Origin: DATMER01 sp963741305
Lineage (GTDB): Bacteria; Acidobacteriota; Thermoanaerobaculia; Multivoradales; UBA5704
Assembly (NCBI GenBank): GCA_963741305.1
Contig: CAVUHL010000003.1
Coordinates: forward strand, 62,001-126,000
DNA length: 64,000 nucleotides
Reading direction: 5' to 3'
The position numbers and the translations under genes were made by a program. Position 1 is the first letter of the stretch. Every line of letters starts with the position of its first letter. Positions 41,106 through 48,693 of this stretch are shown piece by piece. The notes under the pieces were generated by a model. The model saw only the letters and a list, made by a program, of their open reading frames with translations, made no database searches and was not told the origin of the DNA.

Positions 41106-41764
41106 GGCTCCGTCCCGATGCGGTATCCGAGTCCGCGCACGGTCTCGATCGTCGAGGCGCCGAGCTTCCGGCGGAGGCGCGCGATGAACACTTCGACGGT
41201 GTTCGAGTCGCGGTCGAACGTCTGCGCGTAGATGTGCTCGGTCAGCTCGGACTGCGAAACGACGCGGCCGCGATGGTGCATGAGGTACGAGAGCACGCGA
41301 AGCTCATGACTGGTCAGCTTCACCGGCTGCCCAGCGAGGGTGACCTGCGACGTCCTCGGGTCCAGCACCACGGCGCCGTGCCGCAGCTCGGGCGTGAGCT
41401 GTCCGCTCGACCGCCGGATCAGGGCGCGCAACCGCGCCAGCAGCTCCTCCATCTGGAATGGCTTGGTGAGGTAGTCGTCCGCGCCGCCGTCGATGCCGCG
41501 TACTTTCTCGCTCCAGCTTCCGCGGGCGGTGAGGACCAGCACCGGCACGCCGATCCCGTCGGCGCGCCAGCGCTCGAGCAGCGTCAACCCGTCGACACGC
41601 GGCAACCCGAGATCGAGGATGACCGCGTCGTAGGGCTCGGTGCTGGCGAGGAAGTCGCCGCGCTCTCCGTCCCTGGCAGTATCGACCACATAGCCGCGTT
41701 CGCCGAGTGTGGCGGCGAGCCGGTTGGCCAGCAGAGGCTCGTCTTCGACGATCAGGATTCTCAT
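41102..41764 (-). CDS. OmpR/PhoB-family response regulator
   Basis: 220 residues: receiver domain (EDEPLLANRL acidic pocket, phospho-Asp in DAVILDLGLPRVDG, Lys in DDYLTKPF) and a winged-helix DNA-binding domain (HELRVLSYLMHHRGRVVSQSE, VEVFIARLRRKLG, VRGLGYRIG). PmrA/QseB-like subfamily. First gene of the two-component operon. An array of four GTTCAGC half-sites just upstream is its probable operator, implying autoregulation and control of the divergent gene at 41890. Confidence 0.92.
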   Translation of the reverse strand: MRILIVEDEPLLANRLAATLGERGYVVDTARDGERGDFLASTEPYDAVILDLGLPRVDGLTLLERWRADGIGVPVLVLTARGSWSEKVRGIDGGADDYLTKPFQMEELLARLRALIRRSSGQLTPELRHGAVVLDPRTSQVTLAGQPVKLTSHELRVLSYLMHHRGRVVSQSELTEHIYAQTFDRDSNTVEVFIARLRRKLGASTIETVRGLGYRIGTEP

Positions 41765-41797
41765 TCTCGACCGCGGTCATTATATGCGGCCGCGCCG

Positions 41798-41853
41798 GCT
41801 GAACGGCGGCTGAACAGGACGTTCAGCATCCGTTCAGCAAGCCTCGCTAGAAT
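41798..41853. promoter_or_regulatory. Four-half-site operator and promoter for 41890 gene
   Basis: GCTGAAC occurs at 41798-41804 and 41809-41815 (11-bp spacing), and its complement GTTCAGC at 41821-41827 and 41832-41838 (again 11 bp). Direct half-sites with 11-bp spacing are the classic arrangement bound by OmpR/PhoB-family dimers; here two such sites are inverted about a centre. A -10-like TAGAAT (41848-41853) lies nine bases past the last half-site, so the -35 region is covered, as at activated promoters. Confidence 0.65.
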
Positions 41854-41889
41854 GACAGCATCAAACGAAGCCTTCACGGAGGTACCACC

Positions 41890-42609
41890 ATGCAACTGCT
41901 CCTACCGATCCACATTGCCGCGGGCGCGCTCGCCATCGTTCTCGGCGCCGTCGCCCTGGCCGTGAAGAAAGGCGGGAACATCCACCGCCGCAGCGGGATG
42001 CTGTTCGTCTACGCGATGCTCGTCATGGGCTTCAGCGCCTCGATCCTGGGGTTTCTCAAGAGTCCCACCGACGGGAATGTATTCACCGGCCTCATGACGG
42101 CCTACTTTGTCGGCACGGCGTTGACGACTGTCCGTCCCGTGTCGCCATGGACCCGCCGCATCGATTTCGCTGCGCTGACGGTCGTCGTCGTGCTCGCGCT
42201 CGGCTCCATCGTGAGCGGAATGAAGGCCATCCAAGACCCTGGCCTTTCCCCTGGCGGCGTCCCGTTTCGCACGATCGGCGTGATGTCCTTCGTCCTCGCC
42301 ACCGTCATGAGCCTGGCGGCGATCGGCGACGTGCGCATCCTGCGGTCCGGCATGCCTCGCGGCGGGCCGCGTCTGGCACGACATCTGTGGCGCATGTGCT
42401 TCGCGCTGTTCATCGCAGCCGGATCGTTCTTCTCGATCCGCGAGCGCGTCGAAAAAATCCTCCCGGAGCCATTCACGAGCGGGCAGATGCGCGCGCTGCC
42501 CATCCTGCTGTTGTTTGGCGCGATGTTCTATTGGTTGTGGAGGGTTCGCTCCCGCCGCACGTTGCCAGTCCTCGTCCGACACGATTCGATCAAGGAGAAC
42601 ATCCAATGA
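41890..42609 (+). CDS. Integral membrane protein, DUF2306-like
   Basis: 239 residues with about seven TM helices. The N-terminus (IHIAAGALAIVLGAVALAVKKGGNIHRRSGMLF) is typical of the DUF2306 family, which has two conserved His residues in TM1 and the following loop that may bind heme or metal. RBS GGAGG precedes ATG 41890. Immediately downstream of the putative response-regulator operator; the stop overlaps the next ATG (ATGA). Function unknown. Confidence 0.75.
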   Translation: MQLLLPIHIAAGALAIVLGAVALAVKKGGNIHRRSGMLFVYAMLVMGFSASILGFLKSPTDGNVFTGLMTAYFVGTALTTVRPVSPWTRRIDFAALTVVVVLALGSIVSGMKAIQDPGLSPGGVPFRTIGVMSFVLATVMSLAAIGDVRILRSGMPRGGPRLARHLWRMCFALFIAAGSFFSIRERVEKILPEPFTSGQMRALPILLLFGAMFYWLWRVRSRRTLPVLVRHDSIKENIQ

Positions 42610-43010
42610 AACGCAATGTCCTGTTGACCATCACGTCTCTACTCTCGATCCTCTTCACGGCATTCCACATCACGGACGACATCGTCTACAAGATCTCCCC
42701 GGGAGGGCTCTCGAACCTCGTTGTCGTGGCCTTCGTGGTCGTCTGGCTGTACGCAATGTTCGTGCTCGCCGAGGGGCGATCGGGGTATGTCATCGTCATC
42801 CTGCTGTCGTTCCTTGCGTCGGCTGTCCCCATCCTCCACATGAATGGAAAGTCGGGCATTACCGCCGGGATCTCCAGCCGCAGCGGAGCCTTCTTCTTCG
42901 CCTGGACGCTCCTCGCGCTCGAGGTGACCGCGGTCTTCTCCCTCATCCTCTCGGCGCGCGGGCTGTGGAGCCTGCGGCGGGGCCCAAAGAAGGTGCTTGG
43001 CGAGAGTTGA
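42606..43010 (+). CDS. Small integral membrane protein
   Basis: 134 residues from ATG 42606, overlapping the previous stop. Four TM helices (about 5-22, 35-55, 60-80, 95-118), with basic residues at the C-terminus. No recognised family. Translationally coupled to the DUF2306-like gene, so likely under the same two-component control. Confidence 0.7.
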   Translation: MKRNVLLTITSLLSILFTAFHITDDIVYKISPGGLSNLVVVAFVVVWLYAMFVLAEGRSGYVIVILLSFLASAVPILHMNGKSGITAGISSRSGAFFFAWTLLALEVTAVFSLILSARGLWSLRRGPKKVLGES

Positions 43011-43057
43011 AGAGGCACGTATAGTCCTCAGCTCCACCTTTGACGAAGGGGGGTTGA

Positions 43058-43489
43058 ATGCCCACGGACCGGATGTCCCGCTTCGAGGTTTTCATAGGCA
43101 CTTGGAACACCACCGGCGAAGTCCTTGCAATCGATGGCGCCGAGGCTACCGTGCTGTCAGCCACGGACACCTACCGCTGGCTTCCGGGTAGGCAATTCAT
43201 TGTGCATGACGTGGATGCCCGCTTCGGGCAGGCCGTTTCCCGCTCCATGGAAGTCATGGGCTACGACAAAGAGGCAAAGAAGTATTTCGCGCGGTCCTAC
43301 GATGATCAAGGCGTGTCGGAAGTGTTCGACGTCAATCTGAGGGGGAAGAAATGGACTATCTCCGGTGCGGTCGTTCGTTTCAATGGTGGGTTCGACGCCC
43401 GAGGCGATAGGCTTACCGGGTTGTGGGAGATGAAGAGCAAGAAGGGCGGCTGGCAACCATGGATAAAGTTGCAGTTGGTGCGGGCGTGA
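43058..43489 (+). CDS. DUF1579-like small protein
   Basis: 143 residues, RBS AAGGGGGG. A lipocalin-like beta fold is suggested by FIGTWNTTGEVL, YRWLPGRQFIVHDVDA and VMGYDKEAKKYFARSYDDQG, which match the DUF1579 pattern (a start-of-barrel GTW and an intermediate MGYD). No signal peptide. Function unknown. A broken gene fragment of the same general family lies at 44300-44505. Confidence 0.65.
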   Translation: MPTDRMSRFEVFIGTWNTTGEVLAIDGAEATVLSATDTYRWLPGRQFIVHDVDARFGQAVSRSMEVMGYDKEAKKYFARSYDDQGVSEVFDVNLRGKKWTISGAVVRFNGGFDARGDRLTGLWEMKSKKGGWQPWIKLQLVRA

Positions 43490-44280
43490 ACGATCAAATC
43501 CGTTTCAACGACGGGGCTGCCTACGAACCCTACATGGGGAAGTGGAGCCAGCTCGTGGGTGAAGCCTTCCTCGACTGGCTTGCTCCAAAATCAGGTTTGC
43601 GATGGCTCGACGTTGGCTGCGGCAACGGCGCCTTTACCGAAATGCTCGTCGAGCGGTGTGCACCAGCCTCGGTACAGGGGATAGACCCGTCTGAGGCGCA
43701 GCTTGCCTATGCCCGCGCCCGGCCCGCGTTGCGTGCCGTACAGTTTCATCAGGGCGATGCAATGGCGCAGCCTTTTCCCGACGGCACGTTCGACGCGGCT
43801 GTCATGCCGCTGGTGATTTTCTTCGTTCCCGATCCGGCGAAGGGCGTCGCCGAGATGGCGCGGGTGGTCTGCCCGGGTGGCACCGTCGCAGCCTACGCGT
43901 GGGACATGGTTGGCGGTGGTTTTCCTTACGCGGCGTTGCAGGTTGAAATGCGTGGGCTGGGCGTTGCAGTTCCGGTACCGCCGAGCCCTGACGCGTCTCG
44001 ACTAGACGCACTGCGGGACTTGTGGACGGGGGCGGGCTTGGAAGCTGTCGAAACGCGGCAGATCACCGTGGACCGGACATTCGCCGATTTCGACGACTAC
44101 TGGACGACCATCCTCGGGGGGCCGAGCGTCGGTCCAAAGCTCGCGGCGATGGCGTCCGAGGATCTCGCGCTTCTCAAAGCTCAGATGCGCGCGCGCCTGC
44201 CGGTAGATGCCACTGGCAGTATCACCTACAGTGCCCGGGCCAACGCAATAAAGGGCCGCGTACCTGACGAGCTGATCTGA
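43459..44280 (+). CDS. Class I SAM-dependent methyltransferase
   Basis: 273 residues from ATG 43459, overlapping the DUF1579-like gene end by 31 bp. Methyltransf_11/25 motifs: LDVGCGNGAFTEML (motif I), GIDPSEAQL (motif II), FDAAVMPLVIFFVPDP (motif IV) and VVCPGGTVAAY (post-IV). UbiE-like small-molecule enzyme; substrate unknown. A 12-codon longer reading frame upstream lacks a better RBS. Confidence 0.85.
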   Translation: MDKVAVGAGVNDQIRFNDGAAYEPYMGKWSQLVGEAFLDWLAPKSGLRWLDVGCGNGAFTEMLVERCAPASVQGIDPSEAQLAYARARPALRAVQFHQGDAMAQPFPDGTFDAAVMPLVIFFVPDPAKGVAEMARVVCPGGTVAAYAWDMVGGGFPYAALQVEMRGLGVAVPVPPSPDASRLDALRDLWTGAGLEAVETRQITVDRTFADFDDYWTTILGGPSVGPKLAAMASEDLALLKAQMRARLPVDATGSITYSARANAIKGRVPDELI

Positions 44281-44299
44281 ACGGAGGAGGAGACGAGCG

Positions 44300-44505
44300 A
44301 GGTACGAGGGATCGATAGACGCGGCGGGAAAGACGCTGACGCTGGAAGGAGAGATACCCAGCCCCTTCGATCTGGCCAAGTCCGTCCGCGTGCGGGAGGT
44401 CATCGAGCTCAAGGGCCAGGACCAGAAGGTCGTCACAACCTCACTGCAGGGGAGGACGGCAGCTGGTTTACGCTCGTCAAGGTCAACTCCCGGCGTAAGA
44501 AGTAG
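44300..44505 (+). pseudogene. DUF1579-family 3' fragment, frameshifted
   Basis: Translation from 44300 gives RYEGSIDAAGKTLTLEGEI and KSVRVREVIELKGQD, the C-terminal half of a DUF1579 domain. A missing base near 44448 (CAGGGGAGGAC where CAGGGGGAGGAC would continue the frame) breaks it; restoring it yields GEDGSWFTLVKVNSRRKK and the TAG at 44503. No start region remains. Confidence 0.6.
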
Positions 44506-44513
44506 CTCTCGCC

Positions 44514-45845
44514 CTAGAGAAACCAGGCTTTGAAGGTGAGCGATGGGTCGTACTCGATGCGGCGCAGGAAGCGGATGGTTTGATCGAGGAAGGCCCAAGC
44601 CTCAACGCCTTTCTCGAATACCTGCTTGAGAGTCAGCACCGCCTTCTGCGCCTCGACGTGGATCTTCAACTCCACGAAGACGGCGGTGGCGTCCAGCACC
44701 ACTCTACGCGCTTCGTCCAGGCGTTGCCGCTGCATCAGGACACTGGCGAGGTCGAGGCCCGCCAAGGCGAAGTGGTAGCGCATTCCCGCGCTTTCCAGCC
44801 CTCTGCGTGCTTCCTTCAGTCCCTCTTCGGCGGTGGCGAACTTCTCCAAGCCGCCGTCAATTCTCGCTTCAAGCCAGCGGAGCTTTACTCGGTCGATCTT
44901 GCCACCGTGCCTGGCGTAGCGCCAGCGGTGCTCCCACACCACGTTGCGTGCTTTGCGGAACTGGCCGCCTTCCATGAGGAACCAAGCAATGTTGTGGATC
45001 GCGAAAAGCACAAGTCCCGGATCACGCCTACCTTCAATTTTCGCGAGCCCCTCTGTAAGTAGGAGGACAGCTTTGCTGGAATCGTTCGCGTAACCGGTGT
45101 AGAGCCCCTTGCTTATCAAGGCGCGCCCGGCCAAGTGATCTTCCCCGAGGTGGCTGTGGATGGCATAGACGATGTCGAGGGCCTCGAAGGCGAGCGGGAA
45201 CTTGCGCTGTGCACAGTAGAGCGAAGCTTGGAAGTCGAGAAGGGTCGCGATCAATAGCTTGTCGCCTGTCCCCTGTATCAAGAGCTCGGTGGCGCGGCTC
45301 AGCGCCCATTCGGCGGATTCAAGGTCATCACTCACCCGATAAGCGTTGCCAAACTCTGCCCAGGCGCGGCACCGCAGATCCATCAGTTTCTTAGGATCGT
45401 AGCGGTCGGAGTCCAGATGGTCTGACAGGAAGGCTGCGTAGTTCGCCATCTCCAGCATTTCCTGCGGATTGTCATGGCGCAGAGCCCAACTCCGCTCAAG
45501 GAGCGCCTCACAGGTCGCCACGCTGTTGAGCTTCCATGACATCTCGGTCAGCGCCCCGATCCCGCCGGCCTCGAGCACCGCCAGCGCCTGCCGGACTTTG
45601 ACCATGATCTCCATCGCGGCCGGGCCGTGCTGGCGTTGAGTTGCGAACGCCCGATCGAGCGCATCATCGTAGCCGGCGTCGTCCGACGTCTCCGCGGTCG
45701 CTCCCGCGATCAGGGAGGGAAGCAGAGTGACGCCGCAGTACGCGCAACCGCGGAGCAGGTGCGCAACCACGAGGCGCGCCTGCTCACCCGGCAACATACC
45801 TTGGACAAAATCCTGCAACTCGTCGAGTGAAGGGTGCTCGGCCAA
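44514..45845 (-). CDS. Zinc-finger (zf-HC2-like)/TPR protein, copy 2
   Basis: 443 residues from TTG 45845, chosen because AAGGAG lies eight bases upstream and the product then begins MAEHPSLDELQDFVQ, like other zf-HC2 proteins. Residues about 30-40 give VAHLLRGCAYCG (His, Cys, Cys). The remaining region is helical and TPR-like (about 120-440; RAWAEFGNAYRVSDDLESAEWAL, LDFQASLYCAQRKFPLAFEAL). It is clearly paralogous to 19987-21276 in order and spacing of motifs. It is preceded on the same strand by a secreted peptide gene (68-bp gap), which also repeats the first locus. No TM helices. Confidence 0.75.
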   Translation of the reverse strand: MAEHPSLDELQDFVQGMLPGEQARLVVAHLLRGCAYCGVTLLPSLIAGATAETSDDAGYDDALDRAFATQRQHGPAAMEIMVKVRQALAVLEAGGIGALTEMSWKLNSVATCEALLERSWALRHDNPQEMLEMANYAAFLSDHLDSDRYDPKKLMDLRCRAWAEFGNAYRVSDDLESAEWALSRATELLIQGTGDKLLIATLLDFQASLYCAQRKFPLAFEALDIVYAIHSHLGEDHLAGRALISKGLYTGYANDSSKAVLLLTEGLAKIEGRRDPGLVLFAIHNIAWFLMEGGQFRKARNVVWEHRWRYARHGGKIDRVKLRWLEARIDGGLEKFATAEEGLKEARRGLESAGMRYHFALAGLDLASVLMQRQRLDEARRVVLDATAVFVELKIHVEAQKAVLTLKQVFEKGVEAWAFLDQTIRFLRRIEYDPSLTFKAWFL

Positions 45846-45913
45846 GCGCTCGGCTCCTTGTATTCGGTGCAACAGTTCCAGAGATTATCTCACACCTGAC
45901 GGTGCCTCGCTTT

Positions 45914-46147
45914 TTAGCCTCCGGGTTTGCCGTTTGGATCAATCCCGCCGCCTGCATCACCACCGTTCGTCCCCGGGTTCGGGGGCTTCGGACTGTCGGG
46001 GAGGACCAACTCCACCAGCCACCGCCAAGCAGAGTCCCACAAGGACTGCGCGTCGGACTTGTGGGACAGAGACGCTGCGGCAACAGGGCTGGCCAGGAAC
46101 AAGACGGTCAGGACCAGGGCAGCGAAGGCGCGTACCGTTCGGGACAT
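45914..46147 (-). CDS. Secreted DPNG-tailed peptide, 77 residues
   Basis: ATG 46147 has GAGGAGG upstream; longer in-frame starts lack an RBS. Sec signal peptide about 1-26 (LVLTVLFLASPVAAA), then an aromatic amphipathic segment (LWDSAWRWLVELVLP) and a Gly/Pro-rich tail with GGGIDPNGKPGG. The DPNG word matches the C-terminus of the 36-residue peptide before the other zinc-finger/TPR gene. A pheromone, bacteriocin-like or regulatory peptide is possible; none is demonstrated. Confidence 0.65.
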   Translation of the reverse strand: MSRTVRAFAALVLTVLFLASPVAAASLSHKSDAQSLWDSAWRWLVELVLPDSPKPPNPGTNGGDAGGGIDPNGKPGG

Positions 46148-46411
46148 TTCGTTCTCCTCCTCAAGGGACGGGATCTCTACTACAAAGAATAGTGCCGCCA
46201 GAACCCTGTTAGGTGTCGCTCCAACGTAAATTGCCACGAAGTCTCCGGAACTTCAATCTTATTGGCGGAATCGGACTACGAAGCAGCATCGAAGCCGGTA
46301 ACAACAATTCCAAACCAAATCGTTCAAGCATGTTGACATTTAGGTCAAGAGGCTGCATGATCCTCTTGTCGCGGGGCAATGCTGCTGGCGCGACGATCGG
46401 AAAGGAGCTCT

Positions 46412-46747
46412 ATGGATAAGACGGAGCAGTTGGTTGCCGATGTGGCGATGCCGGAGAAGATGCATCTCAAGCCGGAACGGGTGCAGGAGGCCCTCTTGAG
46501 CCTGCCCTCCTGGAAGCTGCGCCAGGGTAGCGTAGGGATCGAGACCACCCGCCAATTCGCCGCCCCCCAGACGGCCAGCTCCTTCGCCTCGTACTCGTGC
46601 CGTATGGCCAGCAAGATGGGCCAGCCGCTCAAGGTGGACCTCGTGGGCAAGCAGGTAACCGTGGCCCTGCCGGGCCATCCCGTCCGGGGCTGCACGGGTG
46701 GATTGACCAGTGTCGTATTCAAGGTGGCCGATCTGATCGGCTGCTGA
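46412..46747 (+). CDS. Pterin-4a-carbinolamine dehydratase-like protein lacking catalytic His
   Basis: 111 residues from ATG 46412 (AAAGGAG). Fold-level similarity to PCD/DCoH: LLSLPSWKLRQGSVGIETTRQF at the start, FASYSCRMASKMGQPLKVDL in the middle and GCTGGLTSVVFKVADLIG at the end. The catalytic EHHPD-type segment is replaced by SKMGQPLKVD, so dehydratase activity is doubtful. DCoH-like proteins can also act as dimerisation or regulatory factors. A 30-codon ORF and a terminator follow. Confidence 0.6.
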   Translation: MDKTEQLVADVAMPEKMHLKPERVQEALLSLPSWKLRQGSVGIETTRQFAAPQTASSFASYSCRMASKMGQPLKVDLVGKQVTVALPGHPVRGCTGGLTSVVFKVADLIGC

Positions 46748-46765
46748 AGAAAGGAGGGAATTGCC

Positions 46766-46858
46766 GTGCTGCAGGGCAGTAAAGGAAAAGCCGTCCGAGA
46801 TAGGCCGATCACCGACTCGGACGGCGGCTCCCGCGATGTGTCCATCGACCAGGAGTAG
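46766..46858 (+). CDS. Possible 30-residue peptide
   Basis: GTG 46766 follows AAAGGAGG at good spacing, immediately after the PCD-like gene, and the TAG is 16 bp before a strong terminator. The product (MLQGSKGKAVRDRPITDSD...) is polar and charged, without similarity that I recognise. It could be real or a chance frame. Confidence 0.35.
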   Translation: MLQGSKGKAVRDRPITDSDGGSRDVSIDQE

Positions 46859-46873
46859 AGGAGTATAACCCTT

Positions 46874-46901
46874 CGGGGGCGTGGCAACGCCCCCGGTTTT
46901 T
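46874..46901 (+). terminator. Rho-independent terminator
   Basis: Stem GGGGGCGT / ACGCCCCC with a GGCA loop, followed by GGTTTTT. It ends the PCD-like transcription unit. Confidence 0.85.
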
Positions 46902-46913
46902 ACTGAGGTGTGA

Positions 46914-47273
46914 ATGGCGAAGACCCATGCGGATTCGATGAAGGGTTGGAAGCACCGTCTGCAGGCTTTGAGCGACAACAGCGAAGAGGTCCTTCATCTC
47001 CAGACCAAGCGCGAGAAGCTTCAGGGCATCTACGAAGGGACGCTCGGCGCCCTGCGGGAACAGTCCACGGCCAAGGCCTCGAAGCAGGAGGCCTCCCGCC
47101 ATCTGGAGGCCCTGATTGCGGAGGGCAACAAGGTGGACAACTTCCTGTGCGTTGGCTTGCGGGAACACTACGGCAACCGGAATGAGAAGCTGGCCGAGTT
47201 CGACATCCAGCCCCTCCGCACCCGGCGCCCCGCCAAGGTGCTCCCGCCGCCGCCGATTGAAATCGTCGAGTAG
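46914..47273 (+). CDS. Hypothetical coiled-coil protein
   Basis: 119 residues, cytoplasmic. Predicted helices about 5-75 with repeated Lys/Glu/Gln heptads (LHLQTKREKLQGIYEGTL), a conserved-looking NFLCVGLREHYGNRNEKL segment and a Pro-rich tail (VLPPPPIEIVE). No family recognised. Bracketed by terminators on both sides, so it is a separate transcription unit. Confidence 0.65.
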   Translation: MAKTHADSMKGWKHRLQALSDNSEEVLHLQTKREKLQGIYEGTLGALREQSTAKASKQEASRHLEALIAEGNKVDNFLCVGLREHYGNRNEKLAEFDIQPLRTRRPAKVLPPPPIEIVE

Positions 47274-47283
47274 TTGATTCTGC

Positions 47284-47315
47284 AAGGGGGCGGGCCGTCT
47301 CGCCCCCTTCCTTTT
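47284..47315 (+). terminator. Rho-independent terminator
   Basis: Stem AAGGGGGCG / CGCCCCCTT with loop GGCCGTCT and a T-rich run (CCTTTT). Located 11 bp after the hypothetical coiled-coil gene stop. Confidence 0.8.
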
Positions 47316-47334
47316 ACCCCATTCCCCAGCTCAA

Positions 47335-47650
47335 GGAGAGTCTTCCGCGTTGCGCGGAGAGGTCTCCGTGTTCGGCGGCGAGGTCTCCGCGTCTCAGGGA
47401 GAGGTCTCACGCTTCACGGAGAGGGTTCCGCGTCTCGCGGAGAGATCTCCGCGTATCACGGACAGGTCTCCGCGTGTCACGGAGAGGTCTCCGCGCTTCA
47501 CGGAGAGCCTTCCGCGTTTGGCGGCGAGGTCGCCGCGTCTCGCGGAGAGTCTTCCGCGTTTGGCGAGAGTCTTCGGCGTCTCGCGGCGAGGTCTCCGCGC
47601 TTCGCGGCGAGGTCTCCGCGTTTCACGGAGAGGTCTCCGCGAGACGCGGA
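47335..47650. repeat. Second 21-bp dyad tandem array (about 15 degenerate units)
   Basis: About fifteen head-to-tail units: GGAGAGGTCTCC followed by CGCGTCTCGC or variants, twelve of exactly 21 bp and two of 20 bp, plus a partial last one. Each unit has a GGAGA-TCTCC dyad; at 47526-47537 both arms have changed together (GGCGAGGTCGCC), a compensatory pair. The sequence is unrelated to the 19.3-kb array, but period, dyad position and placement (immediately after the stop of a minus-strand gene) are the same. Apparent heptapeptide ORFs in it are probably spurious. Confidence 0.9.
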
Positions 47651-47651
47651 A

Positions 47652-48167
47652 TCATGGTTCCAGCTCTCCGAAGAGCTCCCTGCCCAGGATTCGCCCGACC
47701 TGTTCCTGGAAATCCGGCCCCCCGGCCTCGAGGATCGCGGCCACGGCCAGGGGAGAGCGGGCCAGGCAAGCTCCGACGTGCGCCGCGTGCAGCCAATCGG
47801 GATTGAAGAAGCGCAGATGTCCGACCACCTGGCCGGCGCTCTCGACCGCGAAGCCCTGAGGCGTGACGGGCTCCAGCGGACGGAACAGCGGATCCCGTCC
47901 CGCCGCGGGCCGGACCGCGAAGAAGATCAGCCCGGCCTCCCGGACCTGGAACACCCCCTCGGGCGAGTCGCCGTGCTCGAAGCCCTCCCAGGACCGGAAC
48001 AGAGGGTAGACGCCCTCCTCGTGCCGCAGCTCCCAGGGACCCGCCGCCTCGCTCTCCCCGGACGCGGCCGTCTCGGTGCCCTCCCGGAGCCGGACCAGGT
48101 ACTCCCGGGAAAACGCATTGGACAACGCCGTCTGCACATCGCCATCGGGTCTGCCGGAATCTGCCAT
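47652..48167 (-). CDS. Hypothetical protein
   Basis: 171 residues, cytoplasmic, acidic. No family recognised. Visible segments: WELRHEEGVYPLFRSWEGFEHG, VFQVREAGLIFFAVRP and VVGHLRFFNPDWLHAAHVGACLARSP, which look like a compact beta-rich fold. Divergent from an HTH protein gene across a 136-bp region. Its stop codon abuts the second 21-bp array by one base. Confidence 0.7.
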   Translation of the reverse strand: MADSGRPDGDVQTALSNAFSREYLVRLREGTETAASGESEAAGPWELRHEEGVYPLFRSWEGFEHGDSPEGVFQVREAGLIFFAVRPAAGRDPLFRPLEPVTPQGFAVESAGQVVGHLRFFNPDWLHAAHVGACLARSPLAVAAILEAGGPDFQEQVGRILGRELFGELEP

Positions 48168-48213
48168 GGCCTTTTCTCCTGTCGTTCACCTGTGTCCGCC
48201 TCGTGATTGACCA

Positions 48214-48243
48214 TTTCTACAGTCAAATGTCGTTTCATGTCAA
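48214..48243 (-). promoter_or_regulatory. Sigma70-type promoter for the 47652-48167 gene
   Basis: Reading leftward, TTGACA (48238-48243), an 18-bp spacer and TAGAAA (48214-48219). The site lies about 50 bp upstream of the gene start. The HTH protein encoded divergently may bind this 136-bp region. Confidence 0.5.
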
Positions 48244-48303
48244 GATCGAGGTTTCTTGGAAGGAGAATAGATCTTTCCTGACGCTTGATGTAGGCTACGG
48301 TCT

Positions 48304-48693
48304 ATGATCCAGGAAGAGACACAGCGACTGCTTCAGGTGTTGCGTGTGGCGATGCGGATCCTCGACGTCAGCAACCGGGACATCGAGAAGGCGCTCGGCC
48401 TGAGCTACGGCTATTTGAGCCGGCTGTTCTCCGGCAGCATCGAGCTCAAGGTGGAGCACGTCTTCCAGATCCTTGGCGTGCTCGGCCTGACGCCGGCGGA
48501 GTTCTTCCATCTCGCCTATCCCCGCAAACCCTCGCCGCCGAGCGAGGCCTCCACCCGAATGCGCTCGATCCTCGACGGCTTCGGGCCGATCCCGCGCGAA
48601 GAGCGTCCGCCCGCTGGAGACTTGAGCCCCGAGGAGTTGGAGGCGTTGGTTTCCAAGACGCTGCAGAAGCTGTTGCGGGAGGCAAAGGGGTAG
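48304..48693 (+). CDS. Small XRE-like helix-turn-helix protein
   Basis: 129 residues. HTH_3 region about 8-70: VSNRDIEKALGLSYGYLSRLFSG, then IELKVEHVFQILGVLGLTPAEFF. The C-terminal tail is Pro/Glu-rich (SPEELEALVSKTLQKLLREA). Related small proteins of this type occur widely in Acidobacteriota. Divergent from the 47652-48167 gene. Confidence 0.8.
   Translation: MIQEETQRLLQVLRVAMRILDVSNRDIEKALGLSYGYLSRLFSGSIELKVEHVFQILGVLGLTPAEFFHLAYPRKPSPPSEASTRMRSILDGFGPIPREERPPAGDLSPEELEALVSKTLQKLLREAKG

Noticed and set aside
46200..46215. GTTAGGT word as an integron core site
   Set aside because: No partner box or stem around it; single seven-base words of this type are frequent.
47350..47859. Repeat-rich ORFs with RGLRVS or GEVSAS-type repeats over the second array
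   Set aside because: Same reason: periodicity of 21 keeps frames open, two 20-bp units would shift any real reading frame, and the ORFs continue antisense into the 47652-48167 gene.
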